Below, one piece after another: positions 45,075 to 56,532 of a stretch of 64,000 nt of DNA (position 1 is its first letter; every line of letters begins with the position of its first letter). The DNA comes from Doryteuthis pealeii (Eukaryota; Mollusca; Cephalopoda; Myopsida; Loliginidae): contig CM042145.1 in assembly GCA_023376005.1 (NCBI GenBank), forward strand, positions 101,024,040 to 101,088,039. Direction: 5' to 3'. The position numbers were made by a program, and so were the translations under genes. Under the pieces are notes generated by a model, which did no database searches, was not told the DNA's origin, and worked only from the letters and a program-made list of their open reading frames with translations.

Positions 45075-45899
45075 TACAGAGTAATTGTAAAGTAGCTCCC
45101 TATTTTTAAAAAATCTTATATTTCTGAATCATTATTTTTTTCAGAAAAACAAATATGAGAAGAACACACATAACGGAGTTTTATTTAAAATTCTATATGG
45201 GCTCTAACATTCGCCTTGAGCCACTTGAGAATCACATCAACTGAGCTTCCCAAGAACTCTTGTGGAATGGCAGAAATAAATTCTCGTATTTGTCCTTCAA
45301 GTTCTTCCAAAGTCATTGGTTTCGTAGAGTAGACTTTCTCCTTTAACCAACCAGAAAGAAAAAAAAGTTGTGGAACATTAAATCAGGGCTTCTGGTCAGC
45401 CACACATGCAGACCACATTTACCCATCCATTTCCCAGGAAAATGGTGAATCAGACATTCACAAACAACAATAGCAAAATGTGGAGGAGCAACATCTTACA
45501 TACTGTGACGGAGAACGAGAAAGGAAAAAGAGCAAGACATTGTCTTGCCTGCAGGGATCGAACCCACGTCCTCCCGCATGCAAAAACAAATGCGATTTAG
45601 GCACTGGACGGATGCGAGGTTCGACTGATGTGCCCGGATGTTTGGGTAATATGCCCATAAATAACCAAAGCGAGTAGAGCGTGGGCAGAGAAGCATTCGG
45701 CTTACGTGAGACGGCAGTCAGAAAAGATTATTTTGACGACGACGAACTCGCTTCTTTTTGCCCCCCCCCCTCCCAGCAGGATCTTGTTGACTCAAATATC
45801 TATTTTCCCTCCTATTTCCCCCTCCCATATATACATTAAAGAATTTAGAAAAATCTAGATAGTTTAAAATAGGGAGTTACTTTTCAATCACTCTGCATA
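45075..45899 (-). mobile_element. Mariner-type transposon remnant
   Basis: Inverted ends of about 35 bp (tacagagtaattgtaaagta then gctccctatt; the inverse at the right reads aatagggagttac through cactctgca), next to TA. The right half holds unrelated sequence with a tRNA-like B box (gggatcgaacccacg inverse) at 45550-45566, a nested insertion. Confidence 0.8.
45178..45506 (-). pseudogene. Mariner-type transposase, C-terminal part
   Basis: Minus strand gives DVAPPHFAIVVCECL, FPGKWMGKCGLHVW, LTRSPDLMFHNFF, then after a one-base shift in a T run LSGWLKEKVYSTKPMTLEEL, continuing to WLKANVRAHIEF and stop. The second aspartate (DVAPPH) and third aspartate (SPDL) of the catalytic triad are visible, 36 residues apart. 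The N-terminal half is missing. Matches the widespread arthropod/mollusc family with RSPDLTPLDFF. Confidence 0.88.
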
Positions 45900-46045
45900 C
45901 TACTTGAATGAAATGAAAAATTTTCCCAACATCTTAATGATTTTAGAGACTGCTTTTTGTAAGAAAAAAAAAAGACACACACACACTGTAATATCAAGTT
46001 CTAAAATGGAAGTAGTTTAATTTCAATTGGTCTTTTGCTAAGGTT

Positions 46046-46265
46046 GTTGGAGGCTGTGGTGTAATGGCTAGAGTCATAAGAAATGGACTCGTCAACCCGA
46101 GTTCAAATCCTGGACAAAGCTACAGTTCACAGTGCTAATACCCTTGGGAAAGGTATGAATCCAACTACTCTCCCTCCAGCTATGGGTAAATAGGAGGGCA
46201 GACTAAACTCTTTAACCGTGGCTAGGCAACCAGTCTAGAAGGAAAACTCTGAATTCAAACCTGTT
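46046..46265 (+). mobile_element. tRNA-derived SINE, family B
   Basis: ggctgtggtgtaatggctag (A box) and ccgagttcaaatcctgg (B box), body as at 34604. Better preserved than that copy. Confidence 0.85.
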
Positions 46266-46269
46266 AAAT

Positions 46270-46915
46270 CCGCTTGGGAATTAGGCTCAGTCCTAATTAG
46301 TGATCTATTTCACTAATTTATAATTTAATTTTTGGAAGGCCACTAGTTCCCTACCAATGAGTTAACACTCTAGTAGCAAAGGCAGCATATTAGTAGACAG
46401 ATTTTTATTATATGTTTATATTTAAAGAGAATCTATATTATTTAAAAAACAAAAACATATAGCATTAAACTGCTCCAAGTGGAGAAAGCAATTTCCAGTG
46501 TAAATCACAACTTAATTTTGATTTTTACACTGAAACATGAATAGCTTACACACAAAATGTATAATAGACTTAACTTGTTTATCTTCAAAACAAAAAACAA
46601 AACAAAAAATGCTGGCTAAGCATAGTAAATGTTATTGTGAAGATATACCAGTACAAAGAAAGCAGTGTGTCAATGACACTTTAAATTTTCTTAGAGAAAA
46701 ACAAACAATAAATAAGAGATTGAATGTCACACAAAAAAATAAATAAATAAATAATTAAAATATAAACACTCAGAAAATTTTCCAACTTAAAGGACAAACA
46801 AAAAGAATGAATTTGTCAAGGAAAGAAAAAATGGTTAGTAATATGATCAGAGTAACGTCACCAAGTATTGCCTCTTGAAATCTCAAGGAAGTAAAGCTGG
46901 ATTATGGTGGGAATA
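46270..46915. other. No gene recognised
   Basis: AT-rich. The 69-codon frame at 46537-46746 is A-rich without homology. Confidence 0.5.
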
Positions 46916-46919
46916 TTTA

Positions 46920-46921
<2 letters not shown>

Positions 46922-46974
<53 letters not shown>

Positions 46975-46980
46975 CACACA
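46922..46980. repeat. (AT)n microsatellite
   Basis: AT run ending in a short CA run. Confidence 0.92.
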
Positions 46981-47456
46981 CAGGTCATATTTAAATGTTT
47001 TGCATAAATAATGAATAACAATTTTTAAAAAATAATATAGTTATATGACCAACAAGGTGAACACCTCTATACTTTTTTTAGGGGGTGGGGGGCAGCGTTG
47101 GCCTGAAATCTTTTGTGCTATTTCTTGCCAGCCTGATTTCAGTTGAACTGTCATATGTTCAGAATCTGTCAAATTATTCATTTCAGATTGTACATTGGTC
47201 ACCAAATCTTTGGTATGCTAATTAATAAAAAAAGATATTTCTGAAAAATCTTTGTTTTCTTTCTTTCTTTTTTATGATGGGGCCCAAGTCATTCAGATGA
47301 CTAAATCAATGACAGATTTCAAAAATATATATATCAACGAGGAAAATAATTTAAATCTTATTCTTACAAAAAATGCTCCTTATCTCTTTTTTCTGTAGAC
47401 ACAATACAGCAAAAATAACATATAGCAAGAATTTTGTTAGCATAACTATAACAATA

Positions 47457-47520
47457 CTAGAAAAGACGTGACCCATAGGGTCACCCATTGAGCTCGGGTT
47501 AGATTGTAAAAAAATAAGAA
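47457..47520 (-). mobile_element. Helitron-like 3' end, family HelC
   Basis: Minus strand: perfect hairpin GTGACCCTATGGGTCAC, seven bases (gtctttt), CTAG then T. The 5' end toward higher coordinates could not be fixed; the body may run several hundred bases. Confidence 0.72.
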
Positions 47521-48503
47521 TAATGTGATTTATTTTTAATACATTTTAAACTATCTTTCGGTCAATTTTGTGCAAATTTATCGTAAACATGGCTGTCAAT
47601 GCTGTCTAAGATGACGTAAAATCTGTATTTTACAAAATAAATTTACACTGAAAATTTCATTAAAATCGGATAATTCCCTGATTGTTGGTAATTTTGAAAA
47701 ATATGGATCTTACGGCAACTTTGCCAGTGCCTGATATTTTTCATTCAAAAGAAGTTTTGGTATCTTTATCCTTCACAAAATATAAATATAAATGAAAATA
47801 AATAAACGTTTGTATTAAATCTGTGTTGTTATTTTAACATTACTTGCATTCATAATAAAAATATTTACAGGGCTGGTAAAATAAGCATAGGTTTGTCTTA
47901 ACAGTCTTCCTAAATTTTCACTCACAATTATTGACCCTATAAGTTTTAAAAATAAATAATTCAAGTATTTTTTTTTTAATCTATTTTAAATCATGACATC
48001 AATTTTATTTATTTTTTAGCTCCCCAAATTATCTTTTTGGTACAAATAATGTTCAATATATGTGAAATAATAGAAAATTTTTTGTTTTTGATTCAGTGTC
48101 ACATCGGGATATTGATCTTATGAAAAAATTGGTTGGCTTTTAGACTTTTATAAACCAATTTTTAGGAGTAAGGAAGCTCTAGAACTCATTTTACAGACAA
48201 AACCAGATTACAAAAAGTCGCCATTTTTCGCGAACCCCACCAAATTTGGAGAATGTCTAACTTTAACACAATCCACACCTATATAAATTTTCTGGATGAT
48301 TTGACATGAAATTGTCCTATAGCAAGATTTTTCTTATTGCAATAGTATCGAATGAAAATGATCTTAAATAATAAAGCAATTTCCAATCCAATATTGTGGG
48401 GTTGATGTTGTGCTTACTCTGATCAATGGAGAAAGCTTAAATGTTAGAGTATTACCATGATTTTAGCAATTAATTATAATTAATTATATTATAATATAAA
48501 ATC

Positions 48504-48734
48504 TAACATTTTTGAAAAAACAAATGATGTTATCTGTTTCGACCAAATCGATAAACTGGTCATCTTCACGAGCAACATAGACAGAAAAGAAAAAATATCC
48601 GTTAGAAGACTGTGTACAAACGAACGCTATATTCAAATGCTGAAAATTTTTTAAAATGCGTGTTCTGTTTTAAAAATCGAAACAGATTTCTGTCAGCAAT
48701 TATATAACATCATTTGTTTTTTCAAAAATGTTAA
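48504..48734. repeat. Fold-back with Penelope-type motif
   Basis: aacatttttgaaaaaacaaa and tgatgttat pair with ataacatca and tttgttttttcaaaaatgtt. Inside, the minus strand has gtgaagatgaccag and tggtcgaaaca. Confidence 0.8.
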
Positions 48735-48843
48735 ATTTCATACTGTCGGATTAATTTCCATTTATTTTTCAATATAAAATCTATAAATAGGACATAATGC
48801 TTAATTGAGTTTACCAAAGAAAAAGGACAATGACAGAACTTAC

Positions 48844-48940
48844 CATAAATAAAACAGCAGGCATTGGGGTGAGGTTATTAACTGACACATAGCTCATCAC
48901 TTGAGGCATGTGACCCTCACGACCACCAACGAAGAACAAT
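48844..48940 (-). CDS. SLC7 transporter, exon b (GREGH loop)
   Basis: Encodes LFFVGGREGHMPQVM and continues through NNLTPMPAVLFM. The RLFFVG.REGH.P signature after helix 8 is a hallmark of SLC7 heteromeric light chains (LAT, y+LAT, b0,+AT and xCT). The first base completes the arginine codon begun in exon a, and the exon ends in phase 0 at ATG before gtaagt. Acceptor is ttcatag. It is separated from exon a by a 1,015-bp intron. VMSYVSV resembles the b0,+AT type more than LAT1, but the subgroup cannot be settled from this fragment. Confidence 0.93.
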
Positions 48941-49479
48941 CTATGAAATAAATGTATTGAAAAAACATGAATTAAATATTTACACAAATTTAAAAAACAA
49001 AACATTAAAACAGAAACAGAGAAAAGTACAAGTAATAATATAATATTCATTGCCCATATTAAAACCAGAGAATAACTTTGGCTTAGCTGGAAATCAGTAA
49101 TATAATGCTGTTTACATATTCCAAGAAAGTTGATTAAGGATTTATTCTCCTTCCAGCTATCCATAGGACAAATTGGGCTCTTTAACCTTGGTATAACAAA
49201 CAGTCTAGAGAAGGAAAACACTGCTATTGCAGAAGGGTTGTAATATAAAGTGATCACTGCACAAAGAGTTATCTTAATATATTTTGGATTTCTATCATAA
49301 AAGAGTACATTTCAGTAGTTTAAAAAAAAACAAAAAAAACTATTAACTATTTTGATCCAGTTCTCTACATCATATTTAGGTAAATTGTATTTTTCTTCTC
49401 TTACCAACATTAAATGCAAAAGAAAGAGAAAAGCTTCTGTGTATTGAAGAAAAATTGTGTGTATGTTTTATGTACATCC

Positions 49480-49510
<31 letters not shown>

Positions 49511-49540
49511 TAAAAAAAAAAAAAAAAAAAAAAAAAATAA
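49480..49540. repeat. Poly(A) block
   Basis: Two A runs of about 27 bp within the SLC7 intron. Confidence 0.9.
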
Positions 49541-49597
49541 CTATCCTTAATTTACTGAATAAAAAAATAATTAAAAAAATAAAAGTAATTACTGATA

Positions 49598-49880
49598 ACA
49601 GAGATGCTGATAGATACACGTCCTCCGTCCCTGACGCACAAAAATCTAAAAGGATGTGGTAAAATCATTTCCATGCATCCCAGAATTTTTTTTTTTCTTC
49701 CCCCACAATTTCAAGCTAACTGTAAATACATTTCAATAGTTTCTTAGAAATGAATTACACAGGATAGGTTACAAGGAGCCATCTTTAGTTGGGACTCATA
49801 AATTTCACCCGGGTACTCATTCAAAGAAAATATGTGCATCCCAGGGCGCATCAAATCAGAAAGCTACCAGCATCACTGTG
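49598..49880. repeat. MITE with CAGAGATGCTGATAG end
   Basis: Inverse copy of 20996-21286. Ends cagagatgctgatag and ctaccagcatcactg. Confidence 0.75.
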
Positions 49881-49955
49881 ATAATGTTCTGTAGTTGAAA
49901 ATTATTGTTATAAACTAAAAATGTTGAGGTTAAAAGAACAAATAAGCTTTCTTAC

Positions 49956-50059
49956 CTTGATGAAGTGAAGAGGACGCCATTTACTCCTCCAAATGTGGAG
50001 AGAGATACAAAAATTGGCATGATCCACCACATCAATCCATAAAGTCTCTTTGAAAACAT
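49956..50059 (-). CDS. SLC7 (LAT-type) amino-acid transporter, exon a (first exon seen)
   Basis: Minus-strand exon encoding 34 complete codons plus two bases. The peptide starts [12 protein letters not shown] and contains [19 protein letters not shown], which matches the segment around transmembrane helix 8 of LAT-family light chains (family pattern P.FV.LS.FG..NG..F..SR). The acceptor reads ttttatag before ATG in transcript sense and the donor is gtaag after TCAAG. The exon begins in phase 0 and ends in phase 2, and the split arginine codon is completed by the next exon. The ATG at the exon start is internal, not a start codon, because the family has about seven helices before this point. 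The product is expected to be a plasma-membrane amino-acid exchanger; substrate is not determined. Domain match is seen; the function is family knowledge. Confidence 0.9.
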
Positions 50060-50143
50060 CTATAAAACAAAAATAAAAAGGCGCATGAAATAAAAAAAAT
50101 TAAAAAAAAAAAAAAAATCACATGTAAAAAAACAAAAATAAAA

Positions 50144-51040
50144 TCTATATATTATTGGAAATTGGGTTATCTGCCCTCACCCGGAAGTCCGGAGAATAGG
50201 GGGCAGAGACGCTGAACCCTGATTCAGCAGAACAGATACGGCAGGCACTAACGGAAGACCAGAGTCGGCACCCGTGAGAAACCCGTCAACTCCGACAAGC
50301 AGACAACACAGAACCACAGCGACCTTACCGGACAACACTGAGACATTGCTGAGACAACAAGATAAATGTACTTGAACCTCTTTGTATTATCTTTATATAT
50401 CCCGCCAGGAGAAATTCCTCTGGCAAACTCTTAAAGACATTTGCATAATAATTGTATGCACACACATTAATTTCTAACCCCAATAAACTGTTAACCCAAA
50501 TTATAAACTCTATAATTTGCCTTGTCTCCTTCCTTTACGACAGAGATACATATCCACCCCAGTATTTCTGTTAATATCAGTACTTGTTTTCCTTAATTGT
50601 ACAGCCGTCATCAGCTTGTAACACCCTCTGGTTTTAAATGAGACCGTCCAAATCCTAGATGAAATGCAAAAATGTAAATACTGATTATCTGGTGTTGCTT
50701 ATCCATTGAATTTTTATGAGTGTCATCACTTCAGGTAAATAATGGACCATTCTGTTTTATTATAAAGAAAAGGAAGAAAAAGGAGATGCTACACGGAAAA
50801 AATCTAATAAGAAAGAAAGAGAGTAAGGGAAAGATAGAGGGGGGTGATCACGTGGAAGTGATGATGCTAATGTGTTTCAATCAAACATAATGAAAAGAAG
50901 AAAAAAGAAGAAAAAAGAAGAAAAGTGAGAGTTAAATCAAGGTTATTATACTTTTTATATATTGAAGTATATTGCAAAAACATATCAAACATCGTAATTA
51001 AATTATCATAGTGTAGTATATTATCCACAGGTCCTGCTAG
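50144..51040 (+). mobile_element. Helitron-like HelA split by an LTR-like insertion
   Basis: Starts TCTATATATTA after A, ends gtcctgCTAG before T (51041); hairpin reads tgtagtatattatccaca, mutated. An insertion occupies most of 50160-50560. Confidence 0.82.
50163..50542 (+). mobile_element. Solo LTR candidate inside the Helitron
   Basis: 380 bp starting TGGGTTATCTGCCC, ending TTTACGACA, flanked by gaaat and gagat (one mismatch). GC-rich start, tatata-box-like tctttatatatcccgcc and AATAAA (cccaataaactg) are present. Confidence 0.58.
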
Positions 51041-51125
51041 TTGTTAATGATTTCTGACATTTGATAATGAATCATTAACATATAACTAAGCAACAAATCA
51101 CACTGGACTGTGAGATACCAAGCTT

Positions 51126-51282
51126 GGTTGGTTGTTTTATGGTATATTAACTCTTTTCAGGTCATTTAATGCTGAATCAAGTCATTTTTTATAAACAAAG
51201 GACTCAGGCTGCTTACAGTACCTGCTTTTGCTTAAGTGGTCACCCAATTGATTATTGAACAGGCTCATTGTTTCTTAACTAA
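51126..51282 (-). mobile_element. 5S-derived SINE, 5'-truncated
   Basis: Inverse tail (ggttgttttatggtatatta) followed by gctgcttacagtacctgc and aagtggtcacccaattgatt. Confidence 0.85.
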
Positions 51283-51283
51283 A

Positions 51284-51515
51284 TTGGTTGGTTGGTTAAG
51301 TGGTTGGTTGTTTTATGTTATATCAACCCTTTTCGAATCATTTAATGCTGAATCAAGTCATTTTCATAAACAAAGGACTCAGGTTGCTTACAGTACCTGC
51401 TATTGCTTAAGTGGTCACCCAGTTAATTATTGAACAGGCTCATCGATGCTTAACTTTGTTGATCTAGCAGTGAACAAGTGCTTTCATCCCGACTTGATCA
51501 TAACTAACCAAGATG
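51284..51515 (-). mobile_element. 5S-derived SINE, longest copy
   Basis: Read on the minus strand: gatgaaagcacttgttcact, gctagatcaacaaagttaag, catcgatgagcctgttcaat, gggtgaccac, gcaggtactgtaagcaacct, then the shared tail. It covers most of the 5S gene including all three internal promoter elements in mutated form. Confidence 0.88.
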
Positions 51516-51750
51516 GTGATCCTGTGTAGGTTAACTATGTTTTGAAAAGATCATCTGGAAGGAGCTCATCATGAGAGAGCAGGCTCACCAAATATCAGGG
51601 ACTGGTGAATCTGTAGAATCCAGGGCTAGAAGGTCTTAAGGCCAATAGAATTGGACTCGCAGGGCCTTGAGTAGACTTGGTATAATGGGAGCTGCTGGAG
51701 TGGGGACATAAGAACCATTAGAGTTCATGGAAAAAGGCCACCAACTGATT
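51516..51750. other. Unassigned GC-richer sequence
   Basis: Contains ggagctcatcatgagagagc and ggtctagaag-like text without coding or RNA features that I recognise. Possibly the 5' extension of the SINE above or another retroposon. Confidence 0.4.
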
Positions 51751-51901
51751 TTTGACTAAGAGAAAGCAAGGCCATGTATTATCACTGCTGAGAAGTGATA
51801 AACCTATGATAAACCCAGGAATTTCACTGACAATGCACATCTGTAAAGATTTGTCTTTAACAACAACAACAACAACTTTGTTACATTTATCATTCAGTAG
51901 G

Positions 51902-52483
51902 TTTGGTTTGTTTTGTTTTACGGCATATCAACCTCGGTGGGTCATTTAATGCCGACAAAGTTGTGAAATAAATTCATTCTTAATGCATAATACAATTTTG
52001 TTTATAAACTCATGTTTTTCTATTCAACCCATAGATGGGACCCTAACAGGTACTACCACTCCGGGTCAGAGTGGACCTGGGAGCAATGGTGATGAAGGGG
52101 TGCTCCATATTCCCCAAACCTCCAGAACTGGAACCTCACCATCAGATAGAGTTTAACGTCATTCCCAAGACATGAAGACCCTCAGCCACCGCCTTCTAGC
52201 ACCCATATGATAAGGATTGGGGGTTGCCATAAGGGCAATAGGGTTGGGGTAATCATATAGGTGCTAGGGCTTGACGTGGCCAGCCGATTGATCGGAGGGG
52301 GCCTCTGATCGCCCGTCTAGCCCAAGAAAAGCCTAAAGTGGAATATTGCAAGTCATGGACTGCTCGGCCACCTGGGTTCTATCCTTAAGCATCACGGGTT
52401 GCCACCCACGGCCAACAGGTGGCCCCATTGGGGGAATCTTACCCCTCTGCAGAGGTGCATTCTAACGCCCCAGTTGACAGGGC
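51902..52483 (-). mobile_element. Element E, best-preserved copy, 12-bp target duplication
   Basis: 582 bp, inverse tail at the left, gttgacagggc at the right, flanked by tcattcagtagg (51890-51901 and 52484-52495). Confidence 0.9.
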
Positions 52484-52710
52484 TCATTCAGTAGGCATTC
52501 GCTTTAGACCTCAGTAGGGTCGCAGTGAGACCTCTAGTCAACAATCTTATAATGATCTGACCTCTCTATGTTTGTTACTGCAATACAACAAAACCAGCAT
52601 ATTGCAGCATAATTACTGTTATAGAAATACCATTAAAAATGCTGACTTGTGGATAAAAAGTTCTAGTCTAATCAAGCCACTGGTTTCAGAATAATTTTTT
52701 TTATTAAGTA

Positions 52711-53015
52711 CTAGCAAGGATATGTACCCTCTGGGCATGAGTATTTAAGTTTTAATATAATGAAATATATTAAAAAAAGAAAGATTAACAAAATTAAATA
52801 AGAGCGCATATAAAAAGATTAAAATTATTTTAATTATTTTTATTATTATTCTTTTTATTCTTAATTGGTTTCTATATAAAATCATTCATTGATTTTAATA
52901 CATTGGAGAATAAAACAATAATATTAGAGATCAGATTCTTTATTCAACCCAATTTTGTTAAAAGCAGTATGCAAATTAACCACACCATATATTATGTAAA
53001 CCTTTATTTCTTAGT
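52711..53015 (-). mobile_element. Helitron-like HelB-related element
   Basis: Inverse CTAG at 52711-52714, hairpin remnant gtaccctctgggcat, body homologous to 56533-57000. Confidence 0.75.
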
Positions 53016-53070
53016 AATATATAAAACACATTGCAAGATTAGATACTAGTCCAAGCACACCACAGCCCAG

Positions 53071-55822
53071 ATTGATTCGTCATTAAATGACTTGAAAAGG
53101 TTGATATGCCATAAAACCAACAACCAAATTAGACTGTTCAATACTTAATTGGTGACCACTTAAGCAACAACAGGGTACTCTAAGCAACCAGTCCTTTGTT
53201 TATCAAAAATGACTGAAAAGGGTTGATATGCCATAAAACCAAACAACCATTAGACTGTTCAATACTTAATTGGGTGACCACTTAAGCAACAACAGGGTAC
53301 TCTAAGCAACCAATCCTTTGTTTATCAAAAATGACTTGAAAAGGGTTGATATGCCATAAAACCAAACAACCAAATTAGACTGTTCAATACTTAATTGGGT
53401 GACCACTTAAGCAACAACAGGGTACTCTAAGCAACCAGTCCTTTGTTTATCAAAAATGACTTGAAAAGGGTTGATATGCCATAAAACCAAACAACCAAAT
53501 TAGACTGTTCAATACTTAATTGGGTGACCACTTAAGCAACAACAGGGTACTCTAAGCAACCAGTCCTTTGTTTATCAAAATGACTTGAAAAGGGTTGATA
53601 TGCCATAAAACAAACAACCAAATTAGACTGTTCAATACTTAATTGGGTGACCACTTAAGCAACAACAGGTACTCTAAGCAACCAGTCCTTTGTTTATCAA
53701 AAATGACTTGAAAAGGGTTGATATGCCATAAAACCAAACAACCAAATTAGACTGTTCAATACTTAATTGGGTGACCACTTAATCAACAAGGTACTCTAAG
53801 CAACCAGAGTCCTTTGTTTATCAAAAATTACTTGAAAAGGGTTGATATGCCATAAAACCAAACAACCAAATTAGACTGTTCAATACTTAATTGGGTGACC
53901 ACTTAAGCAACAACAGGGTACTCTAAGCAACCAGAGTCCTTTGTTTATCAAAAATTACTTGAAAAGGGTTGATATGCCATAAAACCAAACAACCAAATTA
54001 GACTGTTCAATACTTAATTGGGTGACCACTTAAGCAACAACAGGGTACTCTAAGCAACCAGTCCTTTGTTTATCAAAAATGACTTGAAAAGGGTTGATAT
54101 GCCATAAAACCAAACAACCCAAATTAGACTGTTCAATACTTAATTGGGTGACCACTTAAGCAACAACAGGGTACTCTAAGCAACCAGTCCTTTGTTTATC
54201 AAAAATGACTTGAAAAGGTTGATATGCCATAAAAACCAAACAACCAAATTAGACTGTTCAATACTTAATTGGGTGACCACTTAAGCAACAACAGGGTACT
54301 CTAAGCAACCAGTCCTTTGTTTATCAAAAATGACTTGAAAGGGTTGATATGCCATAAAACCAAACAACCAAATTAGACTGTTCAATACTTATTGGTGACC
54401 ACTTGCAACAACAGGGTACTCTAAGCAACCAGTCCTTTGTTATCAAAAATGACTTGAAAAGGGTTGATATGCATAAAACCAACAACCAAATTAGACTGTT
54501 CAATATTAATTGGGTGACCACTTAAGCAACAACAGGGTACTCTAAGCAACCAGTCCTTGTTTATCAAAAATGACTTGAAAAGGGTTGATATGCCATAAAA
54601 CCAAACAACCAATTAGCTGTTCAATACTTAATTGGTGACTACTCTAAGCAACCAGTCCTTTGTTTATCAAAAAGACTTGAAAAGGGTTGATATGCCATAA
54701 AACCAAACAACCAAATTAGACTGTTCAAGGGTGACCACTTACAACAGGGTACTCTAAGCAACCAGTCCTTTGTTTATCAAAAATGACTTGAAAGGGTTGA
54801 TATGCCATAAAACCAAACAACCAATTAGACTGTTCAATACTTAATTGGTGACACTTAAGCAACAACAGGGTACTCTAAGCAACAGTCCTTTGTTTTATCA
54901 AAAATGACTTGAAAAGGGTTGATATGCCATAAAACCAAACAACCAAATTAGACTGTTCAATACTTAATTGGGTGACCACTTAAGCAACAACAGGGTACTC
55001 TAAGTCCTTTGTTTATCAAAAATGACTTGAAAAGGGTTGATATGCCATAAAACCAAACAACCAAATTAGACTGTTCAATACTTAATTGGGTGACACTTAA
55101 GCAACAACAGGGTACTCTAAGCAGCCCTTTGTTTTTCAAAATGACTTGAAAAGGGTTGATATGCCATAAAACCAACAACCAAATTAGACTGTTCAATACT
55201 TAATTGGGTGACCACTTAAGCAACAACAGGGTACTCTAAGCAACCAGTCCTTTGTTTATCAAAAAATGACTTGAAAAGGGTTGATATGCATAAAACCAAC
55301 AACCAAATTAGACTGTTCAATACTTAATTGGTGACCACTTAAGCAACAACAGGGTACTCTAAGCAACCAGTCCTTTGTTTATCAAAAATGACTTGAAAAG
55401 GGTTGATATGCCATAAAACAAACAACCAAATTAGACTGTTCAATACTTAATTGGGTGACCACTTAAGCAACAACAGGGTACTCTAAGCAACCAGTCCTTT
55501 GTTTATCAAAAATGACTTGAAAAGGGTTGATATGCCATAAAACCAAACAACCAAATTAGACTGTTCAATACTTAATTGGGTGACCACTTAAGCAACAACA
55601 GGGTACTCTAAGCAACCAGTCCTTTGTTTATCAAAATGACTTGAAAAGGTTGATATGCCATAAAACCAAACAACCAAATTAGACTGTTCAATACTTAATT
55701 GGTGACCACTTAAGCAACAGGGTACTCTAAGCAACCAGAGTCCTTTGTTTATCAAAAATTACTTGATTCGGCATTAAATGACTTGAAAAGGTTGATATGC
55801 CATAAAACAAAACAACCAAATT
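53071..55822. repeat. Satellite array of about 125-bp units from the 5S SINE
   Basis: About 22 units. Each has the 5S-derived part (gactgttcaatacttaattg, ggtgaccacttaagcaac, gggtactctaagcaacc), gtcctttgtttatcaaaaat and the SINE tail (gggttgatatgccataaaac). Internal units lack the 20 bp acttgattcggcattaaatg that the last unit retains; the first unit also keeps a mutated form. Lengths vary by small indels. Confidence 0.95.
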
Positions 55823-56362
55823 GACTATAATAATAATAATAATAACAATAACAACCAAGATGAAGACAGATGAAGCACATCAGTGAATAATGATAATAAT
55901 TCCTAAGAGATACAGATAGTGTGCAATGAGTTATGCTTATTATTATGTAGGAAGTCAAAGTGTTGAAGCTAAAACCTTTTTTTCTCTTTCAGACATTCTC
56001 TTTGTTTTGTATCTTTTCAAATAATCCATAACCATAAATTAGTGTTTGTTTTAGAGAGAGAGAGAGAGAGAGAGGGAATAATAATACATCTTTGGCAAAT
56101 GACCAAAATCAATAGCACAAACAGTAGGAACACCAATATTATATATAGTTACACATACTCGTTTACTCATATACAGACAAGTTCAGACCTAAAAATATCA
56201 ATCTCAAGTTATTTCTGAATTGCAAACCAAAGGAAGAAAGTTTTTTTTCTCATCGTACCATCTGAGCTATATATCACAGTTTGAATGTGAGAAGTGTCAT
56301 ATGTATGATACACAGTTGCCTTTGTTTTAAAAAAGGTCAGTGGATGTGCCTATCAATTACTT

Positions 56363-56396
<34 letters not shown>

Positions 56397-56530
56397 GGGG
56401 GGGGGTCTTTTTTTTTCTTTTTTTTTTAATACCTTTCATAAATCAAAAAAGAAAACAATCCAAGTGAATAACAAAGAAAAATATTGCTTTTTGGAAATCG
56501 TCTTTCCATTTTATCAGCTATTTTCCTTGT
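55823..56530. other. No gene recognised
   Basis: AT-rich with (TAA)n, (GA)n at 56053-56075, and a poly(T)-poly(G) run at 56364-56406. Confidence 0.5.
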
Positions 56531-56532
56531 TA

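Larger units (their letters stand above)
32749..50059 (-). other. SLC7 gene span, 3' part (6 exons, 5 introns)
   Basis: The exon phases (start 0, then 2, 0, 0, 1, 1) agree at every junction, and exon boundaries fall at the positions where known SLC7 genes are split (for example before RLFF, before the helix 9 segment, and at RPIK/V). Introns are 1.0, 6.9, 1.9, 1.9 and 4.9 kb. All contain mobile elements, none of which interrupts an exon. The 5' exons encoding helices 1-7 were not recognised in 50.06-64.0 kb. LAT-group proteins normally pair with an SLC3 heavy chain through a disulfide; that cysteine lies in the missing N-terminal part. Confidence 0.88.

Noticed and set aside
53071..55822. CRISPR-like array
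   Set aside because: Eukaryotic DNA; units are continuous 125-bp satellite repeats without distinct spacers.
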